Part shown: positions 24,916 through 33,729 of the stretch, piece by piece
Position numbering within the stretch: position 1 is the stretch's first letter
Layout: each line of letters opens with the position of its first letter
Assembly: GCA_002362385.1 (NCBI GenBank)
Contig: DEUB01000047.1
Coordinates: 1-42,872 of the forward strand
DNA: 42,872 nucleotides
Direction of reading: 5' to 3'
Source: Lachnospiraceae bacterium UBA3273
GTDB lineage: Bacteria; Bacillota; Clostridia; Lachnospirales; Lachnospiraceae
Translations under genes and position numbers: made by a program
The notes under the pieces: generated by a model
Database searches by the model: none
What the model was told of the DNA's origin: nothing
Seen by the model: only the letters and a program-made list of their open reading frames with translations

Positions 24916-25079
24916 CTTTTCCTCTCTTTTATTGCCGCCTTACGGGCCGGTTACCGGCACTTCCTATCTATCCGGCATTTGCAGGCGGATTTTTTGTTTG
25001 GATTTTGCATATTTTCCGGATCTTATGCTTTTTACATAAGTTAGATGTGAAATAAGACAAAAAGGTTACAAAAAAGTTT

Positions 25080-25096
25080 CGCAAAGATACTTTGCG
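25080..25096. promoter_or_regulatory. Palindromic operator candidate before the XRE gene
   Basis: CGCAAAG-ATA-CTTTGCG is a perfect 7-bp inverted repeat with a 3-base centre, 47 bases upstream of the XRE start. XRE-type regulators bind such sites and often autoregulate. Confidence 0.5.
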
Positions 25097-25142
25097 TGAC
25101 TTTCCCACGGATATAGGATACTATATTCATGAGGTGATTGCT

Positions 25143-25934
25143 ATGGCTAACGTAGGTAAAAACATTCGAAACATGCGGAACAAAAATAAAATGACTCAGG
25201 ATGAGCTTGCGGAAAAATTGTTTGTAAGCCGCCAGACCGTTTCCAATTATGAAACGGGAAAGTCCAACCCTGACATTGATATGCTCATAAAAATTGCAGA
25301 AGTGTTGAATACGGATGTGAATATTTTGATCTTCGGCATTCCCACGCCGCCGGATAAAAAACGGGAATATCGGAAGCTTGCCGTCAGCGTTTTGATCGTC
25401 CTGCTGTTGGAAATCTTTATTACCATTGCAAGGCCCCGGCTGAAAACATGGTCAGGCGACACTTTCCACACAGGATTGACCGTAGCCTTCCAGCTGACTG
25501 TATATCCGGCGTTTCTTTTCTCCATAGGCTTTTGCATCATGCAGGCGGCAGGCGGCCTTTTTGGCGCAAAGCCTCTTTCGGGACGGATCCCCGGAATAGT
25601 CCATTATCTCATCATTTTACTTCTCGTCATATACACAGTCCTCGTCCTGCCTTTCTGCGTTACGGAGATTCAATATGCCCTAAAACTCCTTGGGCACATG
25701 AATATGAACGGGGGCACGGCAGGCACTTTCAGTCTCACTTATACCACTGACAGGCCGTTTCAGCGTCTGGCCTATGACATTTTTTGCTTCTTGTATTACT
25801 TCCGCCTTAAATATTCCCCCGTATACGGTTCCTTTTTGCTCGGGGCCGCAACTTGGGGGACAAAACCCGTAAGGGCTGCTAAAAGCTCTGCTGATAAGAA
25901 GGCGTCCCTTCCGAATCCAGATAACCCTCGATGA
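25143..25934 (+). CDS. XRE-family HTH regulator with membrane domain
   Basis: A 263-aa protein. Residues about 5-62 form an XRE helix-turn-helix (IRNMRNKNKMTQDELAEKLFVSRQTVSNYETGKSNPD), followed by a linker and about four membrane segments (KLAVSVLIVLLLEIFITIA; AFQLTVYPAFLFSIGFCIM; GIVHYLIILLLVIYTVLVLPF; the fourth weaker). Such membrane-tethered regulators occur widely in Firmicutes and may sense membrane stress. The ATG at 25143 has a GAGGTGATT site. The last 18 codons overlap the end of the convergent amidase gene by 56 bases, and the tail (RAAKSSADKKASLPNPDNPR) looks unlike a conserved domain, so the C-terminus may have been extended by loss of an earlier stop. Confidence 0.8.
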   Translation: MANVGKNIRNMRNKNKMTQDELAEKLFVSRQTVSNYETGKSNPDIDMLIKIAEVLNTDVNILIFGIPTPPDKKREYRKLAVSVLIVLLLEIFITIARPRLKTWSGDTFHTGLTVAFQLTVYPAFLFSIGFCIMQAAGGLFGAKPLSGRIPGIVHYLIILLLVIYTVLVLPFCVTEIQYALKLLGHMNMNGGTAGTFSLTYTTDRPFQRLAYDIFCFLYYFRLKYSPVYGSFLLGAATWGTKPVRAAKSSADKKASLPNPDNPR

Positions 25935-26721
25935 TCCCCTTGACCAGATAAAAGGCCAGGGTCTTCTGATAGTCGGAGCTCATAAGTTTCTCTCCTTCCT
26001 CTTTGTTGGAAATATAGCCCGTCTCTATCAGAATGGCGGTTATCTGCGTTTCCCGCAATACATGGAAGTCCTGAGTCCTTGTTCCCCGTACTTTTATTTC
26101 TCCGCTCTCTTCTGCCGCACCGACAATACTCTCCGCGTAGTTCTGTCCTACGCTGCTGCCCTGCCAGTAATAGCATTCCAAGCCCGCTACCGATGCATCG
26201 TCTTCACAAAAATTACAATGAATGCTGACAAAGCGGTCGGCTTCGCTTTCATTTGCAAAGCCGGAACGTTCTTCCAGCGCTACTGTTTCATCCCCGTCCC
26301 TGGTAAGGAGAACCTTAACGCCGCAATACTCCAAAAGCGGAACCATCTCATTTACAATATCCATATTGATATCTTTTTCATAATAGGAGGCGTCTCCGGT
26401 TCCCACGTCGCTGCCGCCATGTCCCGCATCTAAGATCAGGGTAAATTCCGTCCCCTTCATCTTCTCCTTTAATTCATCCAAAAGGTCCATATCTTCATCG
26501 ACGATCTCCATGGTTTCCCGGACGATCTCCTTTTCAGTCTTTAAGTCTCCTTTAAATACCAGCCTGAAAATGCCGATACAGCCAAGAACCAGTAACAGAA
26601 CGATTCCCGTTAATGCAAGGGCAGCCAAAAAGCGAGCCCTGTAGACCCGCATTCTTCTTTTCCGTCTTCTTCGTTCTCTCTCTTCTTCTCTGGTTCCTTT
26701 TTTTGATGCTTTGTTTTCCAT
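25879..26721 (-). CDS. N-acetylmuramoyl-L-alanine amidase (Amidase_3, CwlD-like)
   Basis: A 280-aa zinc amidase cleaving the lactyl-amide bond between MurNAc and the stem peptide. A basic cytosolic tail (REEERERRRRKRRMR) precedes one membrane segment (about 29-53). The catalytic domain starts at FTLILDAGHGGSD: zinc ligands His101, Glu115 (SYYEKDIN) and His168 (SIHCNF), with catalytic Glu233 (LIETGYISN). Length and signal-anchor suit CwlD-type amidases used in spore cortex or cell separation; no sporulation gene adjoins to confirm. It has its own promoter at 26770-26798 and overlaps the convergent XRE gene by 56 bases. Confidence 0.92.
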   Translation of the reverse strand: MENKASKKGTREEERERRRRKRRMRVYRARFLAALALTGIVLLLVLGCIGIFRLVFKGDLKTEKEIVRETMEIVDEDMDLLDELKEKMKGTEFTLILDAGHGGSDVGTGDASYYEKDINMDIVNEMVPLLEYCGVKVLLTRDGDETVALEERSGFANESEADRFVSIHCNFCEDDASVAGLECYYWQGSSVGQNYAESIVGAAEESGEIKVRGTRTQDFHVLRETQITAILIETGYISNKEEGEKLMSSDYQKTLAFYLVKGIIEGYLDSEGTPSYQQSF

Positions 26722-26769
26722 AAGTGAATTACCGTATTCTGCGTGTGTACTATTGCTGCTAGTACACTT

Positions 26770-26798
26770 AAAGTATCACAAACCATATATACTGTCAA
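26770..26798 (-). promoter_or_regulatory. Promoter of the amidase gene
   Basis: On the minus strand TTGACA (26793-26798) and TACTTT (26770-26775) are spaced 17 bases, about 45 bases before the start codon. Confidence 0.55.
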
Positions 26799-26888
26799 CA
26801 GCAATCCCGCTATATCTAAATTTTACCTGATTATCCTGCAAATCCCTTTTTCCTTTTGTATTTTACTCCCTCTTTCTCTAAAATTTCT

Positions 26889-27578
26889 CTATTTTTCTGC
26901 CGCCCTATTCACACAGTTTATGGCATTCAAACTGCGTGGATAACCGATATACGGCAGGCATTGCGAAATGACCCGGATCAAAAACTCCCTGTCGTTTCCA
27001 AGATTCATATTTCCCTTTGCATGGGCAGTCAGCTGCGGCTCACAGCCGCCCTGTGCCGCCAGAAAGCAGAAAGTGATCATTTCCCGCTGCCGCAGATCGA
27101 GTCCGCCCCTTGTGTAATAATCGCCGAAGCAGTTTTCTGCCAGCCAACGGTTGATATGGCCCGCCTTCCACGCTTCCTTCATATGCTCCCCGAAGATCTC
27201 CGCCTGAGCCCCGGCGCCTTTTTCCAGCCTGTCTTCCAGGGTCGTGGTCTTCTGCGAAGGAAGAGGCAGTTTTACACCTCGTGCCGTTAAAACGTCATTG
27301 GTCGCAGATAAAAACGGCATGACCCTTCCAATCCCAAGATAATCCACCGCCTGATAGACCGTCTCCTTTACCATGACAGGCATAAGCCCGCTGTCTAAGG
27401 CCTTATCCAGCATATCCTTATAAACGTCCAGCCCCTGACAGCCCAGCAATGCGGCAAGGACTGCCAGAAAACGTGTCTCCTCCGGCAGCTCCTGTCCCGG
27501 CTCCTTTACCACTTCTTCCAAAGTAAAATATTCCATGCGCTCCATAAATTCCGGATCGGTTTCATAAAAATCCATCAT
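26889..27578 (-). CDS. Carboxymuconolactone decarboxylase family protein
   Basis: A 229-aa AhpD-like protein with two CMD-type repeats: EETRFLAVLAALLGCQGLDVYKDMLDKALDSGLMPVMVKETVYQAVDYLG and a second at DLRQREMITFCFLAAQGGCEPQLTAHAKG. The second carries a cysteine but the usual CxxC reads GGCEPQ, so the peroxidase dithiol of AhpD is absent. It is 18 bases downstream of the cupin gene and is the typical companion of such cupins in Clostridia. A role in metabolising a small carboxylic or aromatic compound is common inference; the substrate is unknown. Confidence 0.85.
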   Translation of the reverse strand: MMDFYETDPEFMERMEYFTLEEVVKEPGQELPEETRFLAVLAALLGCQGLDVYKDMLDKALDSGLMPVMVKETVYQAVDYLGIGRVMPFLSATNDVLTARGVKLPLPSQKTTTLEDRLEKGAGAQAEIFGEHMKEAWKAGHINRWLAENCFGDYYTRGGLDLRQREMITFCFLAAQGGCEPQLTAHAKGNMNLGNDREFLIRVISQCLPYIGYPRSLNAINCVNRAAEK

Positions 27579-27596
27579 CGCTAAACCCTCCTCCTC

Positions 27597-28031
27597 TTAT
27601 AATTTTCCATAAGCCTCGTCGTCCACCGGCTCACACCATTCGTTCTTCGTCTCTTCTCCGGGAACCTCCACCGCTATATGGGAAAACCAGCTGTCCGCTT
27701 TGGCCCCGTGCCAGTGCTTAACTTCCGCAGGGATCGTAATGACCATGCCCGGCTCTAAACTGACCGCTTCTTTTCCTTCCTCCTGATACCATCCGCTTCC
27801 TGCCGTGCAGATCAATATCTGTCCGCCGCCGCTCTTTGCATGGTGGATGTGCCAGTTATTCCGGCATCCCGGCTCAAAAGTGACATTTGCCAGAAATACC
27901 GCCGTCTCTTTGGGATCTGTCAGGGGATTTAGGTAGGAATTGCCGATAAAATACTGTGCAAATGCAGTATTCTCCTGTCCTAAACCAAATACATTCTGTT
28001 TGTTGAATTCTTCTTTACTGTTGATCTTCAT
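27597..28031 (-). CDS. Cupin-domain protein
   Basis: A 144-aa single cupin. The metal motif reads RNNWHIHHAKSGGGQILIC in the first part and PGMVITIPAEVKHWHGAKADSWFSHIAVE in the second, giving His residues (HIHH, KHWHG) consistent with a mono-metal site. The end (SHIAVEVPGEETKNEWCEPVDDEAYGKL) matches the family that accompanies carboxymuconolactone decarboxylase genes. AAGGAGAGG precedes the ATG. Probably an enzyme of the same small operon as the CMD gene, 18 bases downstream. Confidence 0.88.
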   Translation of the reverse strand: MKINSKEEFNKQNVFGLGQENTAFAQYFIGNSYLNPLTDPKETAVFLANVTFEPGCRNNWHIHHAKSGGGQILICTAGSGWYQEEGKEAVSLEPGMVITIPAEVKHWHGAKADSWFSHIAVEVPGEETKNEWCEPVDDEAYGKL

Positions 28032-28090
28032 AGCAACCTCTCCTTTTTATAATTAATCAACCATCTATCCGGCCAGTCCTTTTTCCCGCT

Positions 28091-28447
28091 CTAAACATTG
28101 TCTTTGTCCTTCTTCATTTCATGACGCAGGTAATCCATATAGGCTATCTGCTTTTCCTTAAGATGGATCTCATCCAGTGTTTTCCCTCTTCTTTGCTCTA
28201 ACATCCTAATCCTATCGGGCCATGTATGCTCCCCTTCCGACTCAAGGCGCATATAGGCTTCCACTTCATTTTTGTTAAAACCGATATCCTTAAGCGTCAT
28301 GATCATACTGAGTCTCTGTATGTCCAAATCATCATACGGCCACGTCCCCGCAGTCTTTTTTACGGCATAGCACAGTCCCCAGCTTTCATATTCCTTCAGC
28401 ATTTTTATGGGAATATGATACCGTTCGCTTACTTCCTTCATTGTCAT
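28091..28447 (-). CDS. MerR family transcriptional regulator
   Basis: A 118-aa protein. Residues 1-70 form a MerR winged helix (MTMKEVSERYHIPIKMLKEYESWGL, then DDLDIQRLSMIMTLKDIGFNKNEVEAYMRL), followed by a coiled-coil dimerisation helix (MLEQRRGKTLDEIHLKEKQIAYMDYLRHEM). It has no C-terminal effector domain or metal-binding cysteines, so its signal is unclear. It precedes the cupin-CMD pair in the same direction and likely regulates it together with the LysR gene upstream. Confidence 0.87.
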   Translation of the reverse strand: MTMKEVSERYHIPIKMLKEYESWGLCYAVKKTAGTWPYDDLDIQRLSMIMTLKDIGFNKNEVEAYMRLESEGEHTWPDRIRMLEQRRGKTLDEIHLKEKQIAYMDYLRHEMKKDKDNV

Positions 28448-28603
28448 TCTTCTGCTCCTCCAAGAATCTGTCCGGCAGTACAGCTTTCCCTTTCCGGGAA
28501 CACTTTTATTGTAAATCCGCTTTTTTTCAATGTCTAATACTTATATCGAATCAGAAAAAATGCCTGAAATGAATACCTGGATTTTTCAATTGTCCTTTTT
28601 TCT

Positions 28604-29503
28604 TTACCCGTTTTCTTTCCCTTCTGCCCTTTTTGCCAGCCGCTCCTTAATATATGCAATAAATCGTACCATTGCCGGAGAAAGAGCCTGATTCTTTTTC
28701 CATACAAGGACACAGCCGCTTACGATCTCCGGTTCCAAAGGGCGCAGGCAAAGGGTATCTCTGTCACATGCGAATTCCATAGTTATCGTCATACCGATGC
28801 CGCTCTCTACCATGATCTGCTGATTATTATGGGATAGATTGACGGTCGATTTAACACAAAGCTTCTCCCTGCCATGGCCAAACCAGTTTTCAAATTCATT
28901 CCGCACAGACTGCCGTTTCGCTACGATCAGGGGAACGTCCACCAGATCATCCGGAGTGATGCTTTGCTTTTTTGCCAAAGGGGAATCCTTGCGCATCAAC
29001 ACATGCCATTTTTCCTTTAACGGAAGTCTTAGGAAATTATATCTGCTGATCTCTACAGGCTCCAGCAAAAGTCCCATATCAAGGACGCCGTTTTCTAAAA
29101 GTTCCTTCACGTCGTCTGCAATGGCGGTATAGAAATGAAAGGTCACATCCGGATATTCCTTTTGGAAGGAAGCGATCATCTCACAAAGGGGTTTCATGTT
29201 CTGCGCTTCTCCGCAGCCTATAGATATTTCCCCGGAAACGGTTTTCTCCCCACAGGTCAGTTCCTTTTCCGTCTTTTCGGCCAGATCCACGATCTCCTGT
29301 GCGCGCCGTCGAAGCAACATTCCCTCCTCCGTCAGCAGGATATTATGCCTGCCCCTGTGAAACAGCCGGACGCCAAGTTCCTCCTCCAACTGCATCAGCT
29401 GGCGGGACAGCGTTGGCTGCGTGATGTGTAAAAGGGCTGCTGCCCTCGTAATATTCTCTTCTCTTGCCACTACAAGAAAATACTGTAAGACCCGAAGTTC
29501 CAT
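28604..29503 (-). CDS. LysR family transcriptional regulator
   Basis: A 299-aa LysR regulator: N-terminal helix-turn-helix (LQYFLVVAREENITRAAALLHITQPTLSRQLMQLEEELGVRLFHRG) and an effector-binding domain of two subdomains (ISIGCGEAQNMKPLCEMIASFQKEYPDVTFHFYT). It heads the MerR-cupin-CMD group, in the same direction but separated by 156 bases from the MerR gene. It probably controls the cupin/CMD genes; ligand unknown. AGGGGAGGG precedes the ATG. Confidence 0.92.
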   Translation of the reverse strand: MELRVLQYFLVVAREENITRAAALLHITQPTLSRQLMQLEEELGVRLFHRGRHNILLTEEGMLLRRRAQEIVDLAEKTEKELTCGEKTVSGEISIGCGEAQNMKPLCEMIASFQKEYPDVTFHFYTAIADDVKELLENGVLDMGLLLEPVEISRYNFLRLPLKEKWHVLMRKDSPLAKKQSITPDDLVDVPLIVAKRQSVRNEFENWFGHGREKLCVKSTVNLSHNNQQIMVESGIGMTITMEFACDRDTLCLRPLEPEIVSGCVLVWKKNQALSPAMVRFIAYIKERLAKRAEGKENG

Positions 29504-29657
29504 ACAAGAATCCCTCCCCTTAGCGTTTTGTTTTTATCATATCAGACATTCATGCAAAAACCAACACTTTATAATCTTCAAATGCTTTTAGAGCATTGTT
29601 ATCTCCATAAATCTGTATAAAAAGGGCACCGATTCTACATTCCAATAATAACAATGT

Positions 29658-29705
29658 AAAAAAGAACTCTGTTATTTGACCAAAGCGATCATTTTACAGA
29701 GTCCT
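29658..29705 (-). terminator. Intrinsic terminator of glyA
   Basis: In minus-strand RNA AGGACUCUGU (29696-29705) pairs with ACAGAGUUCU (29663-29672), one G-U, followed by a run of U. It lies 35 bases after the glyA stop. Confidence 0.75.
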
Positions 29706-29739
29706 CTTTTCATTCATTTATTAATTAAAGTCAATCTTA

Positions 29740-30978
29740 TCAGATCAGCGGATATTTATCCGTCAGTTCCTGCACGATAGCCCTTGCTTCAGGCACTTTC
29801 TCCTCGCCGCCCTTTACAACCAGAGCAATGGCCTCAGCAATCTTGTCCATATCCTCAGTATTCATGCCTCTGGATGTAACCGCAGGCGTACCCAGACGGA
29901 TACCGCTTGTTACGAAGGGAGACTTGGGATCGTTGGGAATGGTATTCTTATTAGCCGTAATATGGGCGTCATCCAAAAGCTTCTCCACAGCCTTTCCCGT
30001 CAGTTCAAAGGGTGTCAGATCCATAAGCATCAGATGATTGTCCGTGCCGCCGGAAACAATCTTGATACCTCTGTCCATAAGCCCCTTGCAGAGAGCCTGG
30101 GCATTGTCCACGATACCCTGCTGGTATTTTTTGAAATCATCGCTTAAGGCTTCCTTGAAGCAGACTGCCTTTGCCGCAATGACATGCATTAAAGGACCTC
30201 CCTGAATGCCGGGGAATACCGCTTTGTTGAAGTTATACTTATCAGCCATTTCCTGACTGCTCAAAATCAGGCCGCCGCGGGGTCCGCGCAGGGTCTTGTG
30301 AGTCGTGGTGGTAGTAACATCCGCATAAGGGATAGGACTTTCATGAAGGCCTGCCGCTACCAGTCCGGCAATATGAGCCATATCTACCATCAATACAGCG
30401 CCCACTTCGTCAGCCACTTCGCGGAATTTCTTAAAATCAATAGCCCTGGCATAAGCGGAAGCGCCTGCAATGATCATCTTAGGCTTGCTCTCCAGTGCGA
30501 TCTCCCTTAATTTGTCATAATCAATAAAGCCTTCGTCATTAACGCCGTAAGGCACGATATTAAAATACGTACCGGAAATATTGGCCGGGCTTCCGTGGGT
30601 CAGATGTCCGCCGTGGTCTAAATTCATACCCATAATGGTATCGCCGGGCTTGCAGATGGCAAACTGTACCGCCAGATTTGCCTGTGCGCCGGAGTGGGGC
30701 TGTACATTGGCATATTCGCAGCCGAATAATTCCTTTGCCCTCTCTCTTGCCAGATCCTCCACAACGTCTACACACTGGCATCCGCCGTAATATCTCTTTC
30801 CGGGATAGCCTTCCGCATATTTGTTGGTCAAGGGGCTTCCCATTGCGGCCATAACAGCCTTGCTTACCCAGTTTTCGGAAGCGATCAGCTCTATATGGCT
30901 GTTCTGTCTCTCCTGCTCATCCACAATTGCCTGTGCGATTTCGGGATCGACCTTCTTTACTTCGTCTAAAGAATACAT
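29740..30978 (-). CDS. glyA: Serine hydroxymethyltransferase
   Basis: A 412-aa PLP enzyme converting serine and tetrahydrofolate to glycine and 5,10-methylene-THF. The pyridoxal lysine is Lys228 in VTTTTTHKTLRGPRGG, with YAEGYPGKRYYGGC (52-67), NVQPHSGAQAN and VDMAHIAGLVAAG all as expected. Full family length. AGGAGG precedes the ATG. It is monocistronic, with a strong terminator, and a folded ~150-base leader (31010-31124) suggests regulation at RNA level. Confidence 0.97.
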   Translation of the reverse strand: MYSLDEVKKVDPEIAQAIVDEQERQNSHIELIASENWVSKAVMAAMGSPLTNKYAEGYPGKRYYGGCQCVDVVEDLARERAKELFGCEYANVQPHSGAQANLAVQFAICKPGDTIMGMNLDHGGHLTHGSPANISGTYFNIVPYGVNDEGFIDYDKLREIALESKPKMIIAGASAYARAIDFKKFREVADEVGAVLMVDMAHIAGLVAAGLHESPIPYADVTTTTTHKTLRGPRGGLILSSQEMADKYNFNKAVFPGIQGGPLMHVIAAKAVCFKEALSDDFKKYQQGIVDNAQALCKGLMDRGIKIVSGGTDNHLMLMDLTPFELTGKAVEKLLDDAHITANKNTIPNDPKSPFVTSGIRLGTPAVTSRGMNTEDMDKIAEAIALVVKGGEEKVPEARAIVQELTDKYPLI

Positions 30979-31009
30979 TTCTTTATCCTCCTGCTTTTCT
31001 TTACTTAAT

Positions 31010-31137
31010 ATATTACCCCCGTGCCATACTTTCCAAAATGCCGTGCACCCGTCTATAAATGCCGTAGATCATGTTTTCACGAAATTTCCGTCCGAAGACC
31101 CGCGGGGAAATTTTTGTGTAATATCCAAATTAGTATA
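31010..31137 (-). promoter_or_regulatory. glyA leader with conserved-looking fold
   Basis: A -10 box TATACT lies at 31132-31137. In the transcript AUAUUAC (31118-31124) can pair with GUAAUAU (31010-31016), closing a junction with an inner stem AAAUUUCC/GGAAAUUU (31082-31089, 31106-31113) and a GUGC/GCAC stem near 31021-31048. It ends ~20 bases before the ribosome binding site. It does not show the ZTP or glycine riboswitch signatures I know. Confidence 0.4.
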
Positions 31138-31158
31138 GCATACTTTTTTTTCAAAAGG

Positions 31159-31180
31159 AACGGGAAATCCAAAAAGAAAT
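31159..31180 (+). repeat. 22-bp direct repeat, left copy
   Basis: The motif AACGGGAAATCC-AAAAAGAAAT matches 31822-31843 at 21 of 22 positions. It lies in the promoter region of glyA. Confidence 0.85.
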
Positions 31181-31239
31181 ATAACAAGGGGCTGTTCGTT
31201 TCCCGACACCCCCTTTACTCTCTACCCCATACGCATATT

Positions 31240-31644
31240 TTATTTTTTTATAATTTCAACAACATTTAAAATAATCGCAAGTACCTCGCATACAACAGCA
31301 ACATATGCGCCGATACCGTAAAATCTATAAATGTCATGAGTAAAGGTCCCTATAAATATAACGGGAAAGATCAATAAACAATATACACAAAAAACATGTC
31401 CTATAATAGAACATATGCAAAGTGACGGATACTTCAGTGCCATCGTTTGAATAATAACGGTCAACAAATATACTAAAAGAAAAGCTTCCCCCCGATTATA
31501 AAATAGAAATTCATATCCTTTATACGGAATCATGGCAGACCAGTCTTCCTTAAGCCGCATACTGCTATACCAGTTAGCGGTTATAAAACAGAACGGCGCC
31601 AACATGACCAACAGCTCTTTGTACTTTTTTATAAAAATTTTCAT
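31240..31644 (-). CDS. Unknown small membrane protein
   Basis: A 134-aa protein with about four hydrophobic segments (LLVMLAPFCFITANWY; EAFLLVYLLTVIIQTMAL; SIIGHVFCVYCLLIFPVIFIG; GIGAYVAVVCEVLAIILNVVEII). No family recognised. It is flanked by a 22-bp direct repeat with one mismatch (31159-31180 and 31822-31843), so the unit may have been inserted between glyA and the lipid kinase gene. AGAGGG precedes the ATG. Composition is AT-richer than its neighbours. Confidence 0.6.
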   Translation of the reverse strand: MKIFIKKYKELLVMLAPFCFITANWYSSMRLKEDWSAMIPYKGYEFLFYNRGEAFLLVYLLTVIIQTMALKYPSLCICSIIGHVFCVYCLLIFPVIFIGTFTHDIYRFYGIGAYVAVVCEVLAIILNVVEIIKK

Positions 31645-31963
31645 ATAATTTTCCCTCTTAACAAATTATTTGGCTATATATTCATTTTATATCCTTTTAA
31701 AAAAAATTGGTACAATTTTTGTCGACAATCTGAACATTTTCCCATTTCAGTACAGATTCATGCTAAATTTTTGTCAAAATTATACGGATGCGAACAATTT
31801 GGAAGTATAGACTTTTTAAGAAACGGAAAATCCAAAAAGAAATTTGTCCCTTATTGACAAAGTATGTTAAAATTTAAGAAATATTGCAATTACTCGGAAA
31901 AGAACTGCATTGATAATCCCAAACGACAACATATTTCAAAAACCGTAACAAGGAGAGCCACAT
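31645..31963. other. AT-rich intergenic region
   Basis: Between the small membrane protein and the lipid kinase gene. It holds the right copy of the 22-bp direct repeat (31822-31843) and TTGTCC-N18-TAAAAT (from 31844), a possible promoter for the kinase gene. No gene or RNA family is evident. Confidence 0.6.
31822..31843 (+). repeat. 22-bp direct repeat, right copy
   Basis: One mismatch to 31159-31180, same orientation, 663 bases away, immediately upstream of a putative promoter for the lipid kinase gene. Confidence 0.85.
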
Positions 31964-32884
31964 ATGCTTTACATCATTGTCAATCCCGCTTCCAAATCCG
32001 GTATGGGAAAACGGAAATGGGAAGCCTTCAAGGAAAAACTGAATCAAAATTCCATCGTATACGAAGTCTTTTTTACGGACAAACAGAACGGCGCTACAAA
32101 ATGTGCCAAAGAAGTTTTGGAAAAAATGGGATCCGGCTCTTCAGACGTTTTGTGTGTTCTCGGCGGGGACGGCACCATCAACGAAACGGTCAACGCCCTC
32201 AACGGCACAGAGAATATTACCCTCGCCTATCTTCCCACCGGTTCCAGCAACGATCTGGCAAGATCTCTTCAGCTGGCTTCCTCTCCCGACGAATTGATCC
32301 GGCGTATGAAAAAGCCCGCAGCCAGGGTAACGGATACCGGGATGTTGGTTACAAAAAACCGTACCGACAGGCGTTTCTGCGTCAGCTGCGGTATCGGTTT
32401 GGATGCCGCCGTCTGCAAAGAAGCCCTGGATTCAAAATTAAAAAATACGTTAAACCGCTTAGGCCTCGGCAAGCTTACCTATGCAGGGATCGCCTTAAAA
32501 CAATTAATCTCTGCTCCTGTCTGCGGCTGTGACATTACCTTTGAAGACGGCTCCACAAAACATTTCGACAAGCTGCTCTTCGCCGTTTCCATGGTCCATC
32601 CTTACGAAGGCGGAGGCATCCGCATGGCGCCCATGGCTGACTGCCATGACGGCCTTTTCGATGTTTTGGTTGTTGCAGGACTAAGAAAATGGCGTGCGCT
32701 CTATCTGCTTCCCCTTGCCTTTTTCGGCCTGCATACCAAAGCAAAAAACGTCTACTTTTTCAGGTGCCGCCGGCTTGAGATCAATACAGACGTCCCCCTG
32801 ATCGTACACGCAGACGGGGAATATTGTGGAAAGCAACAAAAAATTGCCCTTTCCTGCCAAAAGAATGGTTTAAATTTCATCTAG
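31964..32884 (+). CDS. Diacylglycerol kinase family lipid kinase
   Basis: A 306-aa DagK/YegS-type kinase, ATP-dependent phosphorylation of diacylglycerol or a related lipid at the membrane face. The nucleotide loop GGDGTINETVNAL (67-79) and PTGSSNDLARSL (91-102) are diagnostic. No membrane segment. AAGGAGAG precedes the ATG. The downstream PAP2 phosphatase gene (64 bases away) carries out the reverse kind of step, so the pair probably belongs to phospholipid turnover. Confidence 0.9.
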   Translation: MLYIIVNPASKSGMGKRKWEAFKEKLNQNSIVYEVFFTDKQNGATKCAKEVLEKMGSGSSDVLCVLGGDGTINETVNALNGTENITLAYLPTGSSNDLARSLQLASSPDELIRRMKKPAARVTDTGMLVTKNRTDRRFCVSCGIGLDAAVCKEALDSKLKNTLNRLGLGKLTYAGIALKQLISAPVCGCDITFEDGSTKHFDKLLFAVSMVHPYEGGGIRMAPMADCHDGLFDVLVVAGLRKWRALYLLPLAFFGLHTKAKNVYFFRCRRLEINTDVPLIVHADGEYCGKQQKIALSCQKNGLNFI

Positions 32885-32947
32885 ACAAACCCCTGATTTT
32901 GTAGTATATCTTCCTTTATAGAGTTAATTTATAAAGGGGACTTTGAC

Positions 32948-33655
32948 GTGAAAATGCAAAATCATAATATAAACAGAAAGCCTTTATCTAAAGGGAAACT
33001 GGCTATCCGTATTCTTTTACCGATTTTATATGGTATCTTTTACGTGGCTGTTTTTTCCTATCTCGAAAAACGTCCTGTGGACACATACCACGTTATCAAA
33101 ATGCAGATTGATTTTAAGATTCCTTTTTGCGAATATTTTATCATACCCTACATGCTCTGGTTCCTATATATTGCAGGGACCGTCGCTTTATTTATCTTTT
33201 TAGACCGTAAAGACTACATCAGACTCTGCTTTACCTTAGGCGTAGGCATGACCGTATTTTTAGCGGTCTCCTACCTCATGCCCAATATGCAGCCCTTAAG
33301 GCCCGACCTTGACCGCCTTGCCAGGGACAATATCTTTTTGGACGTTGTAAAAGCGCTTTATAAAGCCGATACCTGCACCAATGTATTTCCCAGTATCCAC
33401 GTGTACAACTCCCTTGCCGCCGATTTTGCCATCCAGAAATCCCGGCAGTTAAAAAATCAGAAAGTATTACGGGTATGCTCCCACATTTTATGCATATCCA
33501 TTATTCTTTCCACCATGTTTTTAAAACAACATTCCGCCTTCGACGTACTGACCGGAATGGCCATGGCGGCTTCCTTATACTGGCTCGTCTACTACCTGCC
33601 CGAAACCAAAGCCGGCAGCACCCTGGTGGAAAACTTAGAATTCTTAAAAGGCTGA
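32948..33655 (+). CDS. PAP2 family membrane phosphatase
   Basis: A 235-aa protein with about six membrane segments. Active-site motifs: PSIH at 148-151 (variant of PSGH) and STMFLKQHSAFD at 188-199 with His195 and Asp199; the N-terminal KxxxxxxRP motif is reduced to LRP at 117-119. The PSIH form is typical of the inositolphosphoceramide-synthase-like/AUR1 branch. It should act on a lipid phosphate or lipid pyrophosphate. The GTG start follows AAGGGG by 8 bases. Convergent with aspS, with the second palindromic element in between. Confidence 0.85.
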   Translation: MKMQNHNINRKPLSKGKLAIRILLPILYGIFYVAVFSYLEKRPVDTYHVIKMQIDFKIPFCEYFIIPYMLWFLYIAGTVALFIFLDRKDYIRLCFTLGVGMTVFLAVSYLMPNMQPLRPDLDRLARDNIFLDVVKALYKADTCTNVFPSIHVYNSLAADFAIQKSRQLKNQKVLRVCSHILCISIILSTMFLKQHSAFDVLTGMAMAASLYWLVYYLPETKAGSTLVENLEFLKG

Positions 33656-33729
33656 TCCACACAAAATTATGAAATTGAAGAAACAAACAATCCAATTCCC
33701 AGCAAAGACTTTGCCCGGGTGTTGAACCC

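Noticed and set aside
31010..31124. ZTP (pfl) riboswitch before glyA
   Set aside because: The family often precedes glyA, but the expected CCGCC-type GGGC segment and pseudoknot motifs are absent.
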